A stretch of 64,000 nucleotides of DNA from Fibrobacter succinogenes (GCA_902791475.1 CADAWC010000019.1:1-64000), one strand, 5' to 3'; counted from the stretch's first letter, positions 52,501 through 61,167 are shown. A program made the numbers and translations. Notes: generated by a model not told the origin, from the sequence alone.

Positions 52501-53283
52501 AACAAGTCCGATGAACTCGAAAAGTTCAAAAAGGAATCCAAGCTGAAAGGCGGAACGCCCGATGGAGTCTTTGGTGACAAACTCACTGCCGAAATAGAAG
52601 CGAATAAGAAAATCATCACGGACAACATGGGCGAAGATCTTGTCCAAAAGATCAAAGATTCCTGGAGCTATCAAGCCAAAATTGAGGACATCCAGTTTGA
52701 ACGTAGTGATTTGGAAAAATGGACACTTTCGGGATCGCTGGACTGGAGCGATAGCAGTGACCTTGACAAGATTACCGAGATGATTTCGATTACGTCGTCG
52801 GAAAAAAAACCGACTATCGACAAATTCCTCACCTCTTACATCAGGGCTCTTGCAGTTATTGCACAGCGCAACAATGATGAAAAGGCAGAGCAGGAACAGA
52901 GCATCAAGATTTCCGTTTTCCACGTCGAAAAAGATAGGACGGAACCCACAACGGCAACCATTAAGATGACTCCGAAAAATGCGACCGAGACATTGCAAAA
53001 AATCTACACCGCCGCATTCGGTAGCGAAACCCAAAAGCCTTATTTCAAGGCTGTTCCGGCCGAGTTGATCAATGCAACAGGCATCAATGACATTTGTGCA
53101 TTTAAGCAAAAGCTTATCAACGGTCCTTGGGAACATTTTGAAAAGAAAACACTATTCGACCCCACAACCGATGTAGGTTTTGACAAAAAAGACTTTGCAA
53201 AGCAATGGGAAGAAGCAAAAGACAAGATGACATCTCTCATGCAAATGACGATAACTGTACCGAATGCAAGAAGAGGAAGATAA
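49576..53283 (+). CDS. recC: Exodeoxyribonuclease V subunit RecC
   Basis: A 1235-residue RecC-type protein, the Chi-recognition and structural subunit of RecBCD, with inactive helicase and nuclease folds. The N-terminus runs LHLKFALNLENLADEMIDAV, then PAVIFPDPKLEQWFRLKW, which fits the RecC family's opening (a degenerate helicase domain). Others are FIFGLGGMGQFYRVILQ, VKHLFFIGGDSMNFPG and ERVSIYKLSDFLKDPFQFRI, the start of the C-terminal nuclease-like domain. The start is the ATG at 49576. No ribosome site is clear. Two bases separate its stop from the recB ATG. Order recC-recB-recD is as in enteric bacteria but without ptrA. Confidence 0.93.
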   Translation: MQHLHLKFALNLENLADEMIDAVSKAWTNPFEAPAVIFPDPKLEQWFRLKWVQKKKSLIGFKSMMIDRFLMEILIGDDKQKQKLHADMLRNVILAYLVKETNGTPNYMHMDDEIKRYLVVDGKLDETHLFDFASKMASLFLEYETSRPKDFIRGTDGKSAPGILDKWNQEHLDDFFGISNHDIAKREAWQRELYSAIFHEHDKKPSLLTEVFENEAKRKGIERTEYMTIPYLYIACHDKNGNVQFHTEHMGNTPLFIFGLGGMGQFYRVILQKYAETHDVYAYIQNPCMEFWEDASTIQKQSATVHRKWQSSNGQWSDNGANLDSVREKMSLDYSNAGDNTDIDDISEYKNEEAESENTLLCNWGRSGRDNIKLWCQAADYDFDFSISGRDDKSNNEINEASELPQDTLLHKVQYAIANRQNTLPNFTASDYKARDFSLDITAAPTKIREIEALHTNISKLMQKGARVNDILVVSPALDDYRTAIKTIFDQTPEKKTYAGENVKDGFLHIPFAIVDSPARSSLTENVLENLFMILEQGTITRPTFFELLRNPVVQLTRHITDDDVSNWESWIEATNVYRDREQKKEDWLSGVRRLLLAKMTKNPVEFSDGEFLPYADMATSNNNSLCKFVECIDSLKKWMEFAGCKQNENHETVCENRVENLDKLCDFINEWLSMTSSPDGFASERIIVNNVTQGIEGLRNQMDAGLQSISWKVVKQTLLNAAQSSAYSCGSLFVNGITFMNFIPNRIIPVKHLFFIGGDSMNFPGAKQQNTLDLRKSCRPWPGDDSPIAKRRYAFLCQLMSTSESFHISYVNQDIRKDAELYPTSIVNDIRKFLVNAINCDKNCAPAEKIGLSEAWPENKISLDETRDFGDLFTQKSLRNKRAFLNMMQDGYAHANPEADAIKSASSNIKAKLPERVSIYKLSDFLKDPFQFRISQMLADSDSEDPEKEMFEPIQLDALKKSTLLKMTLAAELSNKSDELEKFKKESKLKGGTPDGVFGDKLTAEIEANKKIITDNMGEDLVQKIKDSWSYQAKIEDIQFERSDLEKWTLSGSLDWSDSSDLDKITEMISITSSEKKPTIDKFLTSYIRALAVIAQRNNDEKAEQEQSIKISVFHVEKDRTEPTTATIKMTPKNATETLQKIYTAAFGSETQKPYFKAVPAELINATGINDICAFKQKLINGPWEHFEKKTLFDPTTDVGFDKKDFAKQWEEAKDKMTSLMQMTITVPNARRGR

Positions 53284-53285
53284 TT

Positions 53286-56200
53286 ATGGAAAATTTCACA
53301 CTTAAAAATTTCGACCCATCCAAAAGCCTCTTCATAGAAGCCTCGGCAGGCACGGGCAAGACTTACACTATCCAGCTGATGGTCTCCAAGCTCGTAAAGC
53401 TTGGAACCCCGCTCAAAAAAATTCTAATCGTCACATACACCGAAAAAGCGGCTGGCGAGCTCAAAGACCGTATTCGCAAAAAAATCGATGAAGTCCTCGT
53501 AAACAGAAAAATCGACAAAAGCGACGAAGCCGAAAAATCACTCAGCGATGAAGAACTTGCGCTGTTCACGAAAGCCTACCAGGATGTCGACAACGCCGCC
53601 ATTTTCACCATCCATTCCTTCTGTCAAAAAGCGCTCAAGGAATTTGCCTACGATGCGGGTCGTCCATTTGACATGTCCATGATTGACGACAAAGAAGTTA
53701 ACGACCTTATCGAAAAATTCATTCGCGACAACTGGAGCGAAGACGAAGAATTCAAAGCTTTGTTGGTCGATGCAGAAAAGACTTATTCTTTAGTCAAAAA
53801 TTTAAAGGACTTATTTACCAAAGCCATCAACGCCTACAAAGGCAAGAATGACAATGGTGATGAAATCATCAAGCTTGAAGAGCCGGCCATCGAATGGGGC
53901 GATGACCGCATCAGTAAAGAAGATGCGGAAGCCATGTTGGATAAATGTGATTTCGAAAGCCTGAAAAAATTCGAGAAGTTCTATAGTAACGTCCAAATTC
54001 TCGAAAAGGACGAGAATAAGGACAAAAAATACCTTTCCGAAGACATCGAAAATGAAGAAATAGCTATTTCCGATTTGCTCAGAACCATTCATTCTTGGGA
54101 TTCAACTGTCAAAAACCCATTTACTCCCAAAAAAATAGGGGCAACCCTTATTGACATTCCCAATGACGAATTCGGAAATGCTTTAAAGTATGTACACGAA
54201 AGAGTCACAAAGCTAAGCAAGCTCAAAGAAGCTCTCCAAAAAGAACTCGATTCCTACCCGCAAAAGGAGTTTCTCACCAAGCACATTCCAGAAATTTTTG
54301 ATGCATGGCAAAAATACAAGACCGATATGAAAGTCCAGTCGTTTAACGACATGATTCTCTCGGTCCATCAAGCCGTACTTGACAAAAGCAAGGACGAATC
54401 CCCACTCAAGACAAGACTTCGTGCGCAGTACACCTACGCCATCATCGACGAATTCCAGGACACAAACCAGTTGCAATGGGATATTTTCAGCGCCGTTTTC
54501 GACAAGATTTTTGTCGTAGGCGACCCGAAACAGTCCATTTACAGCTTCCAGGGCGCCGATGTAAACGTCTACCAGAAAGCGATTCAAGCTATCGGCAACG
54601 GCATGTCGTTAAAGACAAACTTTAGGTCGACAAAAGGCATCATCGACGGCTGCAATGAACTTTTCAAAGGCAGTTTTTTCAAACCCTACGAAGGTTCACC
54701 CAAGCTCATTGATTTCGAAGGTTCGCTCTCACCAGATAAAGAAAACCAAGTCAAGGCATTGCCCCAAATCAACGGCAAAGAAGTCTCCCCTATTTGGATT
54801 AGCCAACAAGATATTGAAGAAACCGATTTTGCCCAAGCCTCCGTCCAAAAAATCGTGGAATGGTGTTCTTTTGTTGGCGATAAAACCGTTTTGCAGGTCT
54901 TTGACAAAAAAGACTGCACCAAGCTCAGAAACGTCACCTTCAAAGATTTCGCCATCCTCGCCCGCAGCCGAAGTGAAATGGATGAAATCGAAGACGCCAT
55001 GCGTGCAGCCGGCGTGCCGTTCAGCCGCTACAAAGACAGCAACCTATTCAGCAGCAGAGAATGCGCCGAATGGACTGCACTATTCAAAGCCATTGATGCA
55101 CCTGATTTCTCCGCTTGGAACAGACGCTTCCTGAGCGAAGCCCTCATCACTGACTTCTTCAGAATTTCTTGCCAAGAAATCGAATATGTCGAAAGCGAAG
55201 CATTTGACGATCCCGAAAATCCAGTCCGTAAAAAAATAAACTCTTGGCATGAACTCGCCCAAAAGCGCCGCTATGCAGAAATGCTCGAACGTATTTACAG
55301 CGATACGCAAATCGAAGAACGACTGACTGAAATCTCCAAATTGCAGAACTTGGCAAAGCTCCGTCAAATCGGCAATTACTCTATCGAGTACCTTTACAAC
55401 CATAACTGTTCCATCGAAGATCTCGTGCGCCACTTGGAAGCTCTCGCAAGCTACAGCATAGGCGCTGATGACGAAGATGGTAACCTCATCGAAAAGAGTA
55501 CCGACTATGACGCCGTGCAAATCATGACCATTCATGCCTCAAAAGGTCTTGAATTCCCGATCGTTATATCTGTAGCCGGTTTTAAGCAAAGATACACACA
55601 AGACTCCGGACCGTTCCTTTATCACGACAAAAATGAAATCAAGCTCGGTTTTGGAAACATCGCCAAGAAACGTCGCGCCCAGGAAGAACTCGAGGAATGG
55701 AAGCGACTCTTCTACGTCGACTTCACGCGAGCATCATCTATTTTGATTTTGCCACGCTACAAAAAATGGTACGGATCAAACAAAGTCAAGGATGAATTCA
55801 AGTTCCTTGAAAGTTCCATAAAAGAACTCATCCAAGCCGATGAACAACGCGATTCCGATCAAAAGCTGACAACAACATTGCCGACACTTGGAAACTGGGA
55901 TCCTAACACATTAAAGAAAAACGTCAGGAACAACATTCTCAAGCCACTCAATGAAAAATCCGAAGCAGGCGCAGTTTTGACGAACGAAGAAATCGCTCAA
56001 AACATCGCCCAGCAAAAAATCAACATGGCAAGCTTGCAGGGAAAAATCGCTACCGCAAGCATTATGCAATTTTCATACAGCACGCTTTCTGGAAAGGCTG
56101 ATTCGCAAATCGAATCCGATGACGGTAGCAACATCAACCCCAATGGCGATGACACAATGGCAACACAAACAACCGCCGTCAAGATTAGCGATATCGACAA

Positions 56201-57041
56201 AGAGGTGAAAAACTGCACTATTGCTTTCAACGAAGAACTTGATTACCAGACGAACCTGAACGAAACTGCGAAAAAATTCCCACGCGGATCGCATGCCGGT
56301 AATGCCCTCCACCGCATTTTCGAAAACACCAAATTCAAGAAATTCGGTGAAGAAAACAAGACTCTCGAACAGGCTCTCGCCAATCCAAAGACGCAGAACC
56401 TCATTGAAGAAGAATTCAAGCGCGAATCGCTACCCATCTGGAACCATCGTGAAGCCTGGCATAACATCGCCACACGCTATACCTGGAATACGCTAAACGC
56501 AAAATTGCCGGAAATCGCAGGCTGCACGACGACATCGGAGACGTTCGCACTTGTTGACATTCCCGAAAGCGACCACAAGCCCGAAGTACAGTTCAACCAG
56601 GACGCCTCCGAGAAAGACATTCTCTGGCGCTTCTGCAAAGGATTTATCGACTTGCTGTTTGTCCGCACTATAAACGGTCAAAAGTTCTATTCTATTCTCG
56701 ACTGGAAATCGGACATGCTCGAAAACAACAATTACACGCCCGATGCGCTCAAAGAAAAAGTCGATAACGATTACTCCATCCAGCGAGTACTTTACAGCTA
56801 CTGCCTGATTCAATGGCTCAAGCAGTTCTACGGCGAAGGCACCGACGAGAACTTGAGCGAATCTGAAATTTTCGAGAAACACTTTGGCGGCATCTATTAC
56901 GCGTTCATCCGTGGCACCGAAGGCGGCACCCCCAAGGGCATTTACGCACAAACTTGGGAAAGCTACGATAAACTCGAAAAAGCCTATCAAGAGGTGAAAA
57001 AACTCATGAGCAAGACCTCCAACAAGAAGGAGGGAAAATAA
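53286..57041 (+). CDS. recB: Exodeoxyribonuclease V subunit RecB
   Basis: A 1251-residue helicase-nuclease, the 3'-5' motor and nuclease of RecBCD. The SF1 motifs are in order: IEASAGTGKTYTIQLMV (about residues 15-31), AIIDEFQDTNQLQWDIF, FVVGDPKQSIYSFQGADV, KTNFRSTKGII, IMTIHASKGLEFPIVIS and LFYVDFTRASSIL. The C-terminal nuclease carries HAGNALHRIFENT, GFIDLLFVR and ILDWKSDML (catalytic Asp and Lys), then YSIQRVLYSYCLIQWL. The start follows AAGAGGAAG. It is longer than E. coli RecB only slightly, and appears fully active by motif. Confidence 0.95.
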   Translation: MENFTLKNFDPSKSLFIEASAGTGKTYTIQLMVSKLVKLGTPLKKILIVTYTEKAAGELKDRIRKKIDEVLVNRKIDKSDEAEKSLSDEELALFTKAYQDVDNAAIFTIHSFCQKALKEFAYDAGRPFDMSMIDDKEVNDLIEKFIRDNWSEDEEFKALLVDAEKTYSLVKNLKDLFTKAINAYKGKNDNGDEIIKLEEPAIEWGDDRISKEDAEAMLDKCDFESLKKFEKFYSNVQILEKDENKDKKYLSEDIENEEIAISDLLRTIHSWDSTVKNPFTPKKIGATLIDIPNDEFGNALKYVHERVTKLSKLKEALQKELDSYPQKEFLTKHIPEIFDAWQKYKTDMKVQSFNDMILSVHQAVLDKSKDESPLKTRLRAQYTYAIIDEFQDTNQLQWDIFSAVFDKIFVVGDPKQSIYSFQGADVNVYQKAIQAIGNGMSLKTNFRSTKGIIDGCNELFKGSFFKPYEGSPKLIDFEGSLSPDKENQVKALPQINGKEVSPIWISQQDIEETDFAQASVQKIVEWCSFVGDKTVLQVFDKKDCTKLRNVTFKDFAILARSRSEMDEIEDAMRAAGVPFSRYKDSNLFSSRECAEWTALFKAIDAPDFSAWNRRFLSEALITDFFRISCQEIEYVESEAFDDPENPVRKKINSWHELAQKRRYAEMLERIYSDTQIEERLTEISKLQNLAKLRQIGNYSIEYLYNHNCSIEDLVRHLEALASYSIGADDEDGNLIEKSTDYDAVQIMTIHASKGLEFPIVISVAGFKQRYTQDSGPFLYHDKNEIKLGFGNIAKKRRAQEELEEWKRLFYVDFTRASSILILPRYKKWYGSNKVKDEFKFLESSIKELIQADEQRDSDQKLTTTLPTLGNWDPNTLKKNVRNNILKPLNEKSEAGAVLTNEEIAQNIAQQKINMASLQGKIATASIMQFSYSTLSGKADSQIESDDGSNINPNGDDTMATQTTAVKISDIDKEVKNCTIAFNEELDYQTNLNETAKKFPRGSHAGNALHRIFENTKFKKFGEENKTLEQALANPKTQNLIEEEFKRESLPIWNHREAWHNIATRYTWNTLNAKLPEIAGCTTTSETFALVDIPESDHKPEVQFNQDASEKDILWRFCKGFIDLLFVRTINGQKFYSILDWKSDMLENNNYTPDALKEKVDNDYSIQRVLYSYCLIQWLKQFYGEGTDENLSESEIFEKHFGGIYYAFIRGTEGGTPKGIYAQTWESYDKLEKAYQEVKKLMSKTSNKKEGK

Positions 57042-57042
57042 T

Positions 57043-59157
57043 ATGAACAACAAAACACTCACTACAGAATCGATTGACGAATTCATTGACGCCCTCATTG
57101 AAATACGCGGGCTCGTTCCGCTTGACAAGCACTTGCTCCATCTGCTTTTTGAAATCAAAAGCGACATTTCTCTCCAAACACAAAAATTCTTGACGCTCAC
57201 CATGTCGCTTCTCGACGATGGCAACACGCGCGTTCCGCTGGACGCAAAAGAGTTCACGGAAAAGTGGACCCGCAAATGGAACGGCCTTGTCGCACTCAGT
57301 ATCAGTACATCCGAAGAAGATATCGATGAAAGCGCCTTTGCAACGGCAAACGATTTTGCAAGCATCATCAACGAAGGCATTCAAGACATCTTGACGAAAG
57401 ACTTTTCCGCCATCATGGAAAGCCGCGAGACCAACACAGAGTCCGTCGAAGACGCCATGAGCAAGCCTTTTGTTCTTGCCAAGCGCGATAACGGAACGCA
57501 CCTTTACTTCACCAAGCATTTCGATGCCAAATGCGTGATTGAAAAAGCAGCGAAGATTTTGTTCAAGGACGGCAAAAAGCCGAGCCAAAAAGAAATCGAT
57601 GATTGCACACAAAAAATCGCTGACATGTGCGAGCCTAAAGACGGTAAAAAGTTCATCATCAAGGAACGCCAGGCCGAAGCCATCATCCGCGGGCAAACAG
57701 AGAACCTCGTCATTACTGGCGGCCCGGGTACCGGCAAGACAACTGTCGTTCTCTACATTCTGTGGAATCTGCTCGCAAACCACAGCGAAATGCTCGACTG
57801 GAACATCTATCTCGCCGCCCCGAGTGGCAAAGCGGCTGACCGCATGCGCGAAAGTCTTGTCGGCGGCCTTTCGAAAATTCTCGAAGAACAAAGGACCGGC
57901 GATAACGAGCGCGTTTTCCGCAAACTGAAAGAACTCGAAAGCAGCACAATCCACCGCCTGCTCCGATTCTCCAGAAGCAAGGGAGGATTCTCGTTCAACC
58001 GCAAAGAACAATTCCCCAAGAATTCAATCTTTGTCATTGACGAAGCCAGCATGATTGACATTGAAATGTTCGCGGCCCTCCTCGAAGCCATTCCCGAAGG
58101 CGCACGCATATTCATCCTCGGCGATTCATTCCAGCTTCCTTCTGTTGATTCTGGAGCCGTCCTCGGTGAAATCTTGAAAGTGCAATCCGGCAAGGATTTC
58201 TCCGTCATGCTCAACGAATCCAACCGATTCGATGACCGTTCAAACATCGGTAAGCTCGCTGCAGAAATCAAGGAAGTTGCCGAAAGCAATGACAGCAACA
58301 AGTTCGTTCCGCACAAATTTACCATTACTGGTAAAGAGTCCGCACCCGAAAACAGCGAGGCTTCAAAATTCAAGGACAAAGTTCTTTACAAGAGCCTCGA
58401 AACTAGAGACAAGCAGCTTACAAAAAAAGAAGAAGAAAAGCTCATCGAATCGTTCATTAGCGAATGGTCTCAAGATTTCGCCAAGCTTCCCGAGTTCGCC
58501 GTACAAATCAACCCACAACGCACCGGCATCGAAGCAGATGACCGCAAGCCCAGTGAAACAGACCGTCGCGATGCAATCTGGAAACTTTCGTTGACAAAGC
58601 GAATTCTCTGCGCTGAACGACGTGGCCTCCGCGGCGTCGAAAACATCAACAAAAAAGTTTGTTCTAAAATCAAGAGTCTTTGGCGAACCCAAATGAAATC
58701 AGAAGGCAAAACAGTCCAATGGGATGACTCCGGCTACTTCCCTGGACAACTCCTGATTATCACCAAGAACCAGGAAATGTTCAAGCTTTACAACGGCGAC
58801 ACAGGCATCGTCATCTTTGACGGCAACACCCCGTACCTCATGCTCAAAAAAGCGCCACCACAAAGAAAGGACAATCAAAAAACCCGTGATGACTATGTAT
58901 TCTACCCGCTTTCGGTCCTCCCAAAGGATTCAATCGCGACAGCTTTTGCCATTACCATCCACAAATCTCAGGGCTCTGAGTACAATCACGTGACCATGTT
59001 CCTGCCGACCAAAATCGGGCACCCCCTGCTGACAAACCAAATCATCTACACAGGCATCACCCGCGCTATGGATAGCGTCACCATCATCGCAAACGACGAC
59101 ACATTCAAAGCCGCCGTCACGACCGTCAGCGAGCGCGACACGGGAATTTCGCTATAG
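57043..59157 (+). CDS. recD: Exodeoxyribonuclease V subunit RecD
   Basis: A 704-residue 5'-3' helicase subunit of RecBCD. The N-terminal 200 residues form the RecB-contacting domain. The helicase motifs are VITGGPGTGKTTVVLYILWN (about residues 222-241), STIHRLLRFSRS, FVIDEASMIDIEMFAALLEA, IFILGDSFQLPSVDSGAVLG and, near the end, AFAITIHKSQGSEYNHVTMF and IIYTGITRAMDSVTII. Residues 420-530 carry an insert rich in charged residues between motifs. AGGAGGG precedes the start, just after recB. With recC and recB it forms a complete RecBCD operon. Confidence 0.95.
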   Translation: MNNKTLTTESIDEFIDALIEIRGLVPLDKHLLHLLFEIKSDISLQTQKFLTLTMSLLDDGNTRVPLDAKEFTEKWTRKWNGLVALSISTSEEDIDESAFATANDFASIINEGIQDILTKDFSAIMESRETNTESVEDAMSKPFVLAKRDNGTHLYFTKHFDAKCVIEKAAKILFKDGKKPSQKEIDDCTQKIADMCEPKDGKKFIIKERQAEAIIRGQTENLVITGGPGTGKTTVVLYILWNLLANHSEMLDWNIYLAAPSGKAADRMRESLVGGLSKILEEQRTGDNERVFRKLKELESSTIHRLLRFSRSKGGFSFNRKEQFPKNSIFVIDEASMIDIEMFAALLEAIPEGARIFILGDSFQLPSVDSGAVLGEILKVQSGKDFSVMLNESNRFDDRSNIGKLAAEIKEVAESNDSNKFVPHKFTITGKESAPENSEASKFKDKVLYKSLETRDKQLTKKEEEKLIESFISEWSQDFAKLPEFAVQINPQRTGIEADDRKPSETDRRDAIWKLSLTKRILCAERRGLRGVENINKKVCSKIKSLWRTQMKSEGKTVQWDDSGYFPGQLLIITKNQEMFKLYNGDTGIVIFDGNTPYLMLKKAPPQRKDNQKTRDDYVFYPLSVLPKDSIATAFAITIHKSQGSEYNHVTMFLPTKIGHPLLTNQIIYTGITRAMDSVTIIANDDTFKAAVTTVSERDTGISL

Positions 59158-59227
59158 TTTTACAATTCCTTGTACCCGCGCCCCCATTTCTGTGTATATT
59201 TAAGTAAGAAAAAATAAAGGAAGAAAA

Positions 59228-59929
59228 ATGGCAACAATCAAAGAACTCAAAGCAAATGGCGCCCCGCGTTTCAAAGTCCCGGGCAAAGAAGAAATCTACG
59301 ACGCATTCGACCAGTTCCTCGCAGAGAACTTCCTCGGTGAAACCGTCGAAGCCGTCCCCGCAGCACCGGCCAACGGCGAATTCGCTCCGCAGGCAGTCGC
59401 CCTCTACGCCATCGCCAACACCGGCAAAGGCAACGCAGGCCTCTGGAAAGCAGGCACCGGCACGTCCTCCAAGAACTGGGACCTCAGCTTTTTGCAGGGC
59501 ATCCTGAACCAGTTCTCCACCCTCCCGGCAGCTACCCGCGGCAAGACTGTTTCCGAAATCAAGGAACAGCTCGAAGACTTCGCCTCCAAGAAGTTTGCAA
59601 AGAACCCCGCAAACGCCCGTAACGGACTTTTGCACCTCTGCAACCCGAACATCTACGCCCCAATCTATTCCTTTGCAGACAAACTCGCCATCTGCAAGGA
59701 ACAGTCACGCTTGCTCGAAGACTTCAAGCTTTCGAACCGTTGGGATAGTGGCCTCCTGAAGCTCAAAGTTTTCCGCAAAGACGGCTACGTCGCCATCCAA
59801 ACAGACGAACAACTCTGCTGGATTTTTGACAAACTCTCGACCATGCACAAAATCGAAGACGAAGAATTCGAACAATTCATGAAGAACTACTTCACCGCTC
59901 CGAAAAAGAGCACCGCGAAGAAGAAGTAG
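59228..59929 (+). CDS. Unknown protein with strongly biased codons
   Basis: A 233-residue cytoplasmic protein starting MATIKELKANGAPRFKVPGK. No signal peptide or membrane segment is present. Features seen are an Ala-rich part near 40-60 (ETVEAVPAAPANGEFAPQAV), GNAGLWKAGTGTSSKNWDLS, a helical middle and a lysine-rich tail (FTAPKKSTAKKK). The codon use is strongly biased towards C-ending codons and the ribosome site is good (AAGGAAG), which points to high expression. The basic tail could bind nucleic acid or be a surface feature only. I recognise no family. It is followed by a strong terminator and has its own upstream region, so it is monocistronic. Confidence 0.72.
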   Translation: MATIKELKANGAPRFKVPGKEEIYDAFDQFLAENFLGETVEAVPAAPANGEFAPQAVALYAIANTGKGNAGLWKAGTGTSSKNWDLSFLQGILNQFSTLPAATRGKTVSEIKEQLEDFASKKFAKNPANARNGLLHLCNPNIYAPIYSFADKLAICKEQSRLLEDFKLSNRWDSGLLKLKVFRKDGYVAIQTDEQLCWIFDKLSTMHKIEDEEFEQFMKNYFTAPKKSTAKKK

Positions 59930-59943
59930 GCATAAAAACGTCA

Positions 59944-59962
59944 CCCCGAATTTATTCCGGGG
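59944..59962. repeat. Short palindrome
   Basis: A CCCCG/CGGGG stem with a 9-base loop after GTCA, of the same type as the other GTCAT-linked palindromes, between the stop codon at 59929 and the terminator. Confidence 0.6.
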
Positions 59963-59989
59963 CCGCCATACGCAAATGTTTACAGCACG

Positions 59990-60017
59990 TCGCCCGCGAT
60001 TACGCGGGCGATTTTTT
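59990..60017 (+). terminator. Terminator of the gene at 59228
   Basis: A perfect 9-bp TCGCCCGCG/CGCGGGCGA stem with an ATTA loop, followed by seven T residues. The following gene-free stretch to 60357 holds only small palindromes (near 60054 and 60106) and the sigma-54-type promoter. Confidence 0.92.
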
Positions 60018-60272
60018 TGCAATTAAGCCCCCATTTCATTTTGACGCACCGATTGTTTCACTAGCGAAACACCGATCGTCACTTTCTGAAATACCCGCCC
60101 CGACAGCGACTTCTCAGTCGCATTTTTCAGCCATTCACGCACACGTTTCCGCCCATTTTCCGCCGCAAATTCCCATAAAAATCGCGATTTTTCACCAAAT
60201 TTCGTCATTTTCGCAACATGCGCCATCTTCCCACAAAAAAATTTTTCCACTTACCCCACAAAAATGAAAAAG

Positions 60273-60289
60273 TTGGCACGGCTTTAGCT
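60273..60289 (+). promoter_or_regulatory. Sigma-54-type (-24/-12) promoter of hsp20
   Basis: TTGGCACGGCTTTAGCT matches the YTGGCACGRNNNTTGCW consensus at all but one position, with the -24 GG and the -12 GC at the right spacing. It lies 70 bases before the hsp20 start codon. A bacterial enhancer-binding protein would be needed; none is encoded in this window. Confidence 0.65.
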
Positions 60290-60357
60290 TAAAGTAGGGT
60301 GTAAAACAAAAGGGCCAACGGTAAACGCCGAGCCCGCAACAAAAAGAGGTTAAAATT

Positions 60358-60735
60358 ATGATGAACACACAGATTCTTCCGAACGCTTTCTATGGTATCC
60401 AGAACTTCATTGACAGCTTGAACGCCGCAAACGCAAAGTGCGAAGGCACCTACACGCCAAAGGCCGACTACTACGAAACCGAAGGCGGCTTTGCTCTTGA
60501 AGTCGAACTTCCGGGCGTCAAGAAAGAAGACATGGACATCCAGGTCGAAAAGAATATCTTGACGGTCAAGGCGACCCGCGCACGCAAGGACGAAAAGTTC
60601 ACTTACGAACGTAGCTTCCGCTTGGCAGACGATATCGATACCGAAAACATTAAAGTCTCCTTGGAAAACGGTATCCTGAAATTCGACCTTACCAAGAAAG
60701 CTCAGGCAGCAGCCCGCAAAATTACCATTGCCTAA
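60358..60735 (+). CDS. Hsp20-family small heat-shock protein
   Basis: A 125-residue alpha-crystallin-type chaperone that holds unfolding proteins in a refoldable state. The alpha-crystallin domain runs from about residue 36 to the end: PKADYYETEGGFALEVELPG, VKKEDMDIQVEKNILTV, FTYERSFRLADDIDTENIKV and ENGILKFDLTKKA. The C-terminal tail is short; the usual IxI motif is seen as ITI in the last residues (KITIA), suggesting oligomer formation. AGAGG precedes the start, which may be either of two consecutive ATGs. A sigma-54-type promoter upstream and a terminator downstream define a single-gene transcript. Confidence 0.94.
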   Translation: MMNTQILPNAFYGIQNFIDSLNAANAKCEGTYTPKADYYETEGGFALEVELPGVKKEDMDIQVEKNILTVKATRARKDEKFTYERSFRLADDIDTENIKVSLENGILKFDLTKKAQAAARKITIA

Positions 60736-60814
60736 CGGCAATCGGGCTAGCGCCTCGTGCTGAAAAGCACACCAACCAAGCAATTTTTCATACGACTCCT
60801 CCTTAGAACAAAGA

Positions 60815-60846
60815 AATTCCCGGCAGCGATGTCGGGAATTTTTTAT
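60815..60846 (+). terminator. Terminator after hsp20
   Basis: An AATTCCCG/CGGGAATT stem with a 10-base loop, followed by TTTTATT. A small GTGCT-GAAA-AGCAC hairpin lies before it at 60759-60772. Confidence 0.82.
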
Positions 60847-60874
60847 TGCCAAAATTTCTTTTTTGTACTATATT
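60846..60874 (+). promoter_or_regulatory. Promoter of the zinc-uptake operon
   Basis: TTGCCA (60846-60851), a 17-base spacer and TATATT (60869-60874) form a good housekeeping promoter, predicting a start near 60881. That start would lie inside the palindrome at 60879-60897. Confidence 0.6.
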
Positions 60875-60878
60875 TGAA

Positions 60879-60897
60879 TTTGCGAATGATTCTCAAA
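60879..60897. promoter_or_regulatory. Fur/Zur-type operator
   Basis: The 19-mer TTTGCGAATGATTCTCAAA is a 9-1-9 palindrome with one mismatched pair, of the Fur-family shape (GAAT-N-ATTC core). It covers the predicted transcription start and the first possible ATG of the operon, so a bound repressor would block RNA polymerase. Zur is the likely protein because zinc-uptake genes follow. Confidence 0.7.
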
Positions 60898-61167
60898 TTG
60901 AATTTACACGTACTTGACAGGTTGATGGTCGCATTGGCGCTCTTTTACACGGAGCGTCACGTTGAACATCACTGTCACGGCGAGCATTGTCACGTCTGTC
61001 ATCACCTCCACCACTGTCTGGACTTGATTTCGGAATTTTGCTTTGAGATCGTTGAAGCGCCGATTGAAATCATTTGCCGCTGTTTTCTTTTTAAGTTAGT
61101 GAAATTTGCAGTCCTTGTACTGCGCCCGACAACGCTAGTTTCACAAAAGATTTTACTGCTAAATTAA
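60886..61167 (+). CDS. His/Cys-rich small membrane protein of the zinc operon
   Basis: A 93-residue protein with a hydrophobic N-terminal part (MILKLNLHVLDRLMVALALF), then a dense metal-ligand stretch HVEHHCHGEHCHVCHHLHHC, and a second hydrophobic part with FCFEIVEAPIEIICRCFLFK and FAVLVLRPTTL. Similar small membrane proteins with an H-C-x(n)-CxxC pattern accompany zinc ABC transporters in Firmicutes; I take it as a zinc-binding accessory or sensor. The start may be the ATG at 60886, which lies inside the operator, or the in-frame ATG at 60925. Its position between the operator and znuA puts it first in the operon. Confidence 0.65.
   Translation: MILKLNLHVLDRLMVALALFYTERHVEHHCHGEHCHVCHHLHHCLDLISEFCFEIVEAPIEIICRCFLFKLVKFAVLVLRPTTLVSQKILLLN

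Noticed and set aside
59228..59929. Reading the protein at 59228 as a histone-like DNA-binding protein
   Set aside because: The lysine-rich tail is suggestive but only about ten residues long, and the rest lacks any known DNA-binding pattern, so it was left as unknown.
60023..60250. A 75-codon minus-strand frame (GTG start) upstream of hsp20
   Set aside because: The codons favour GCG, TCG and CGG unlike the C-ending codons of this genome, no family is known, and the region holds the hsp20 promoter. A shorter form from the ATG at 60226 cannot be fully excluded.
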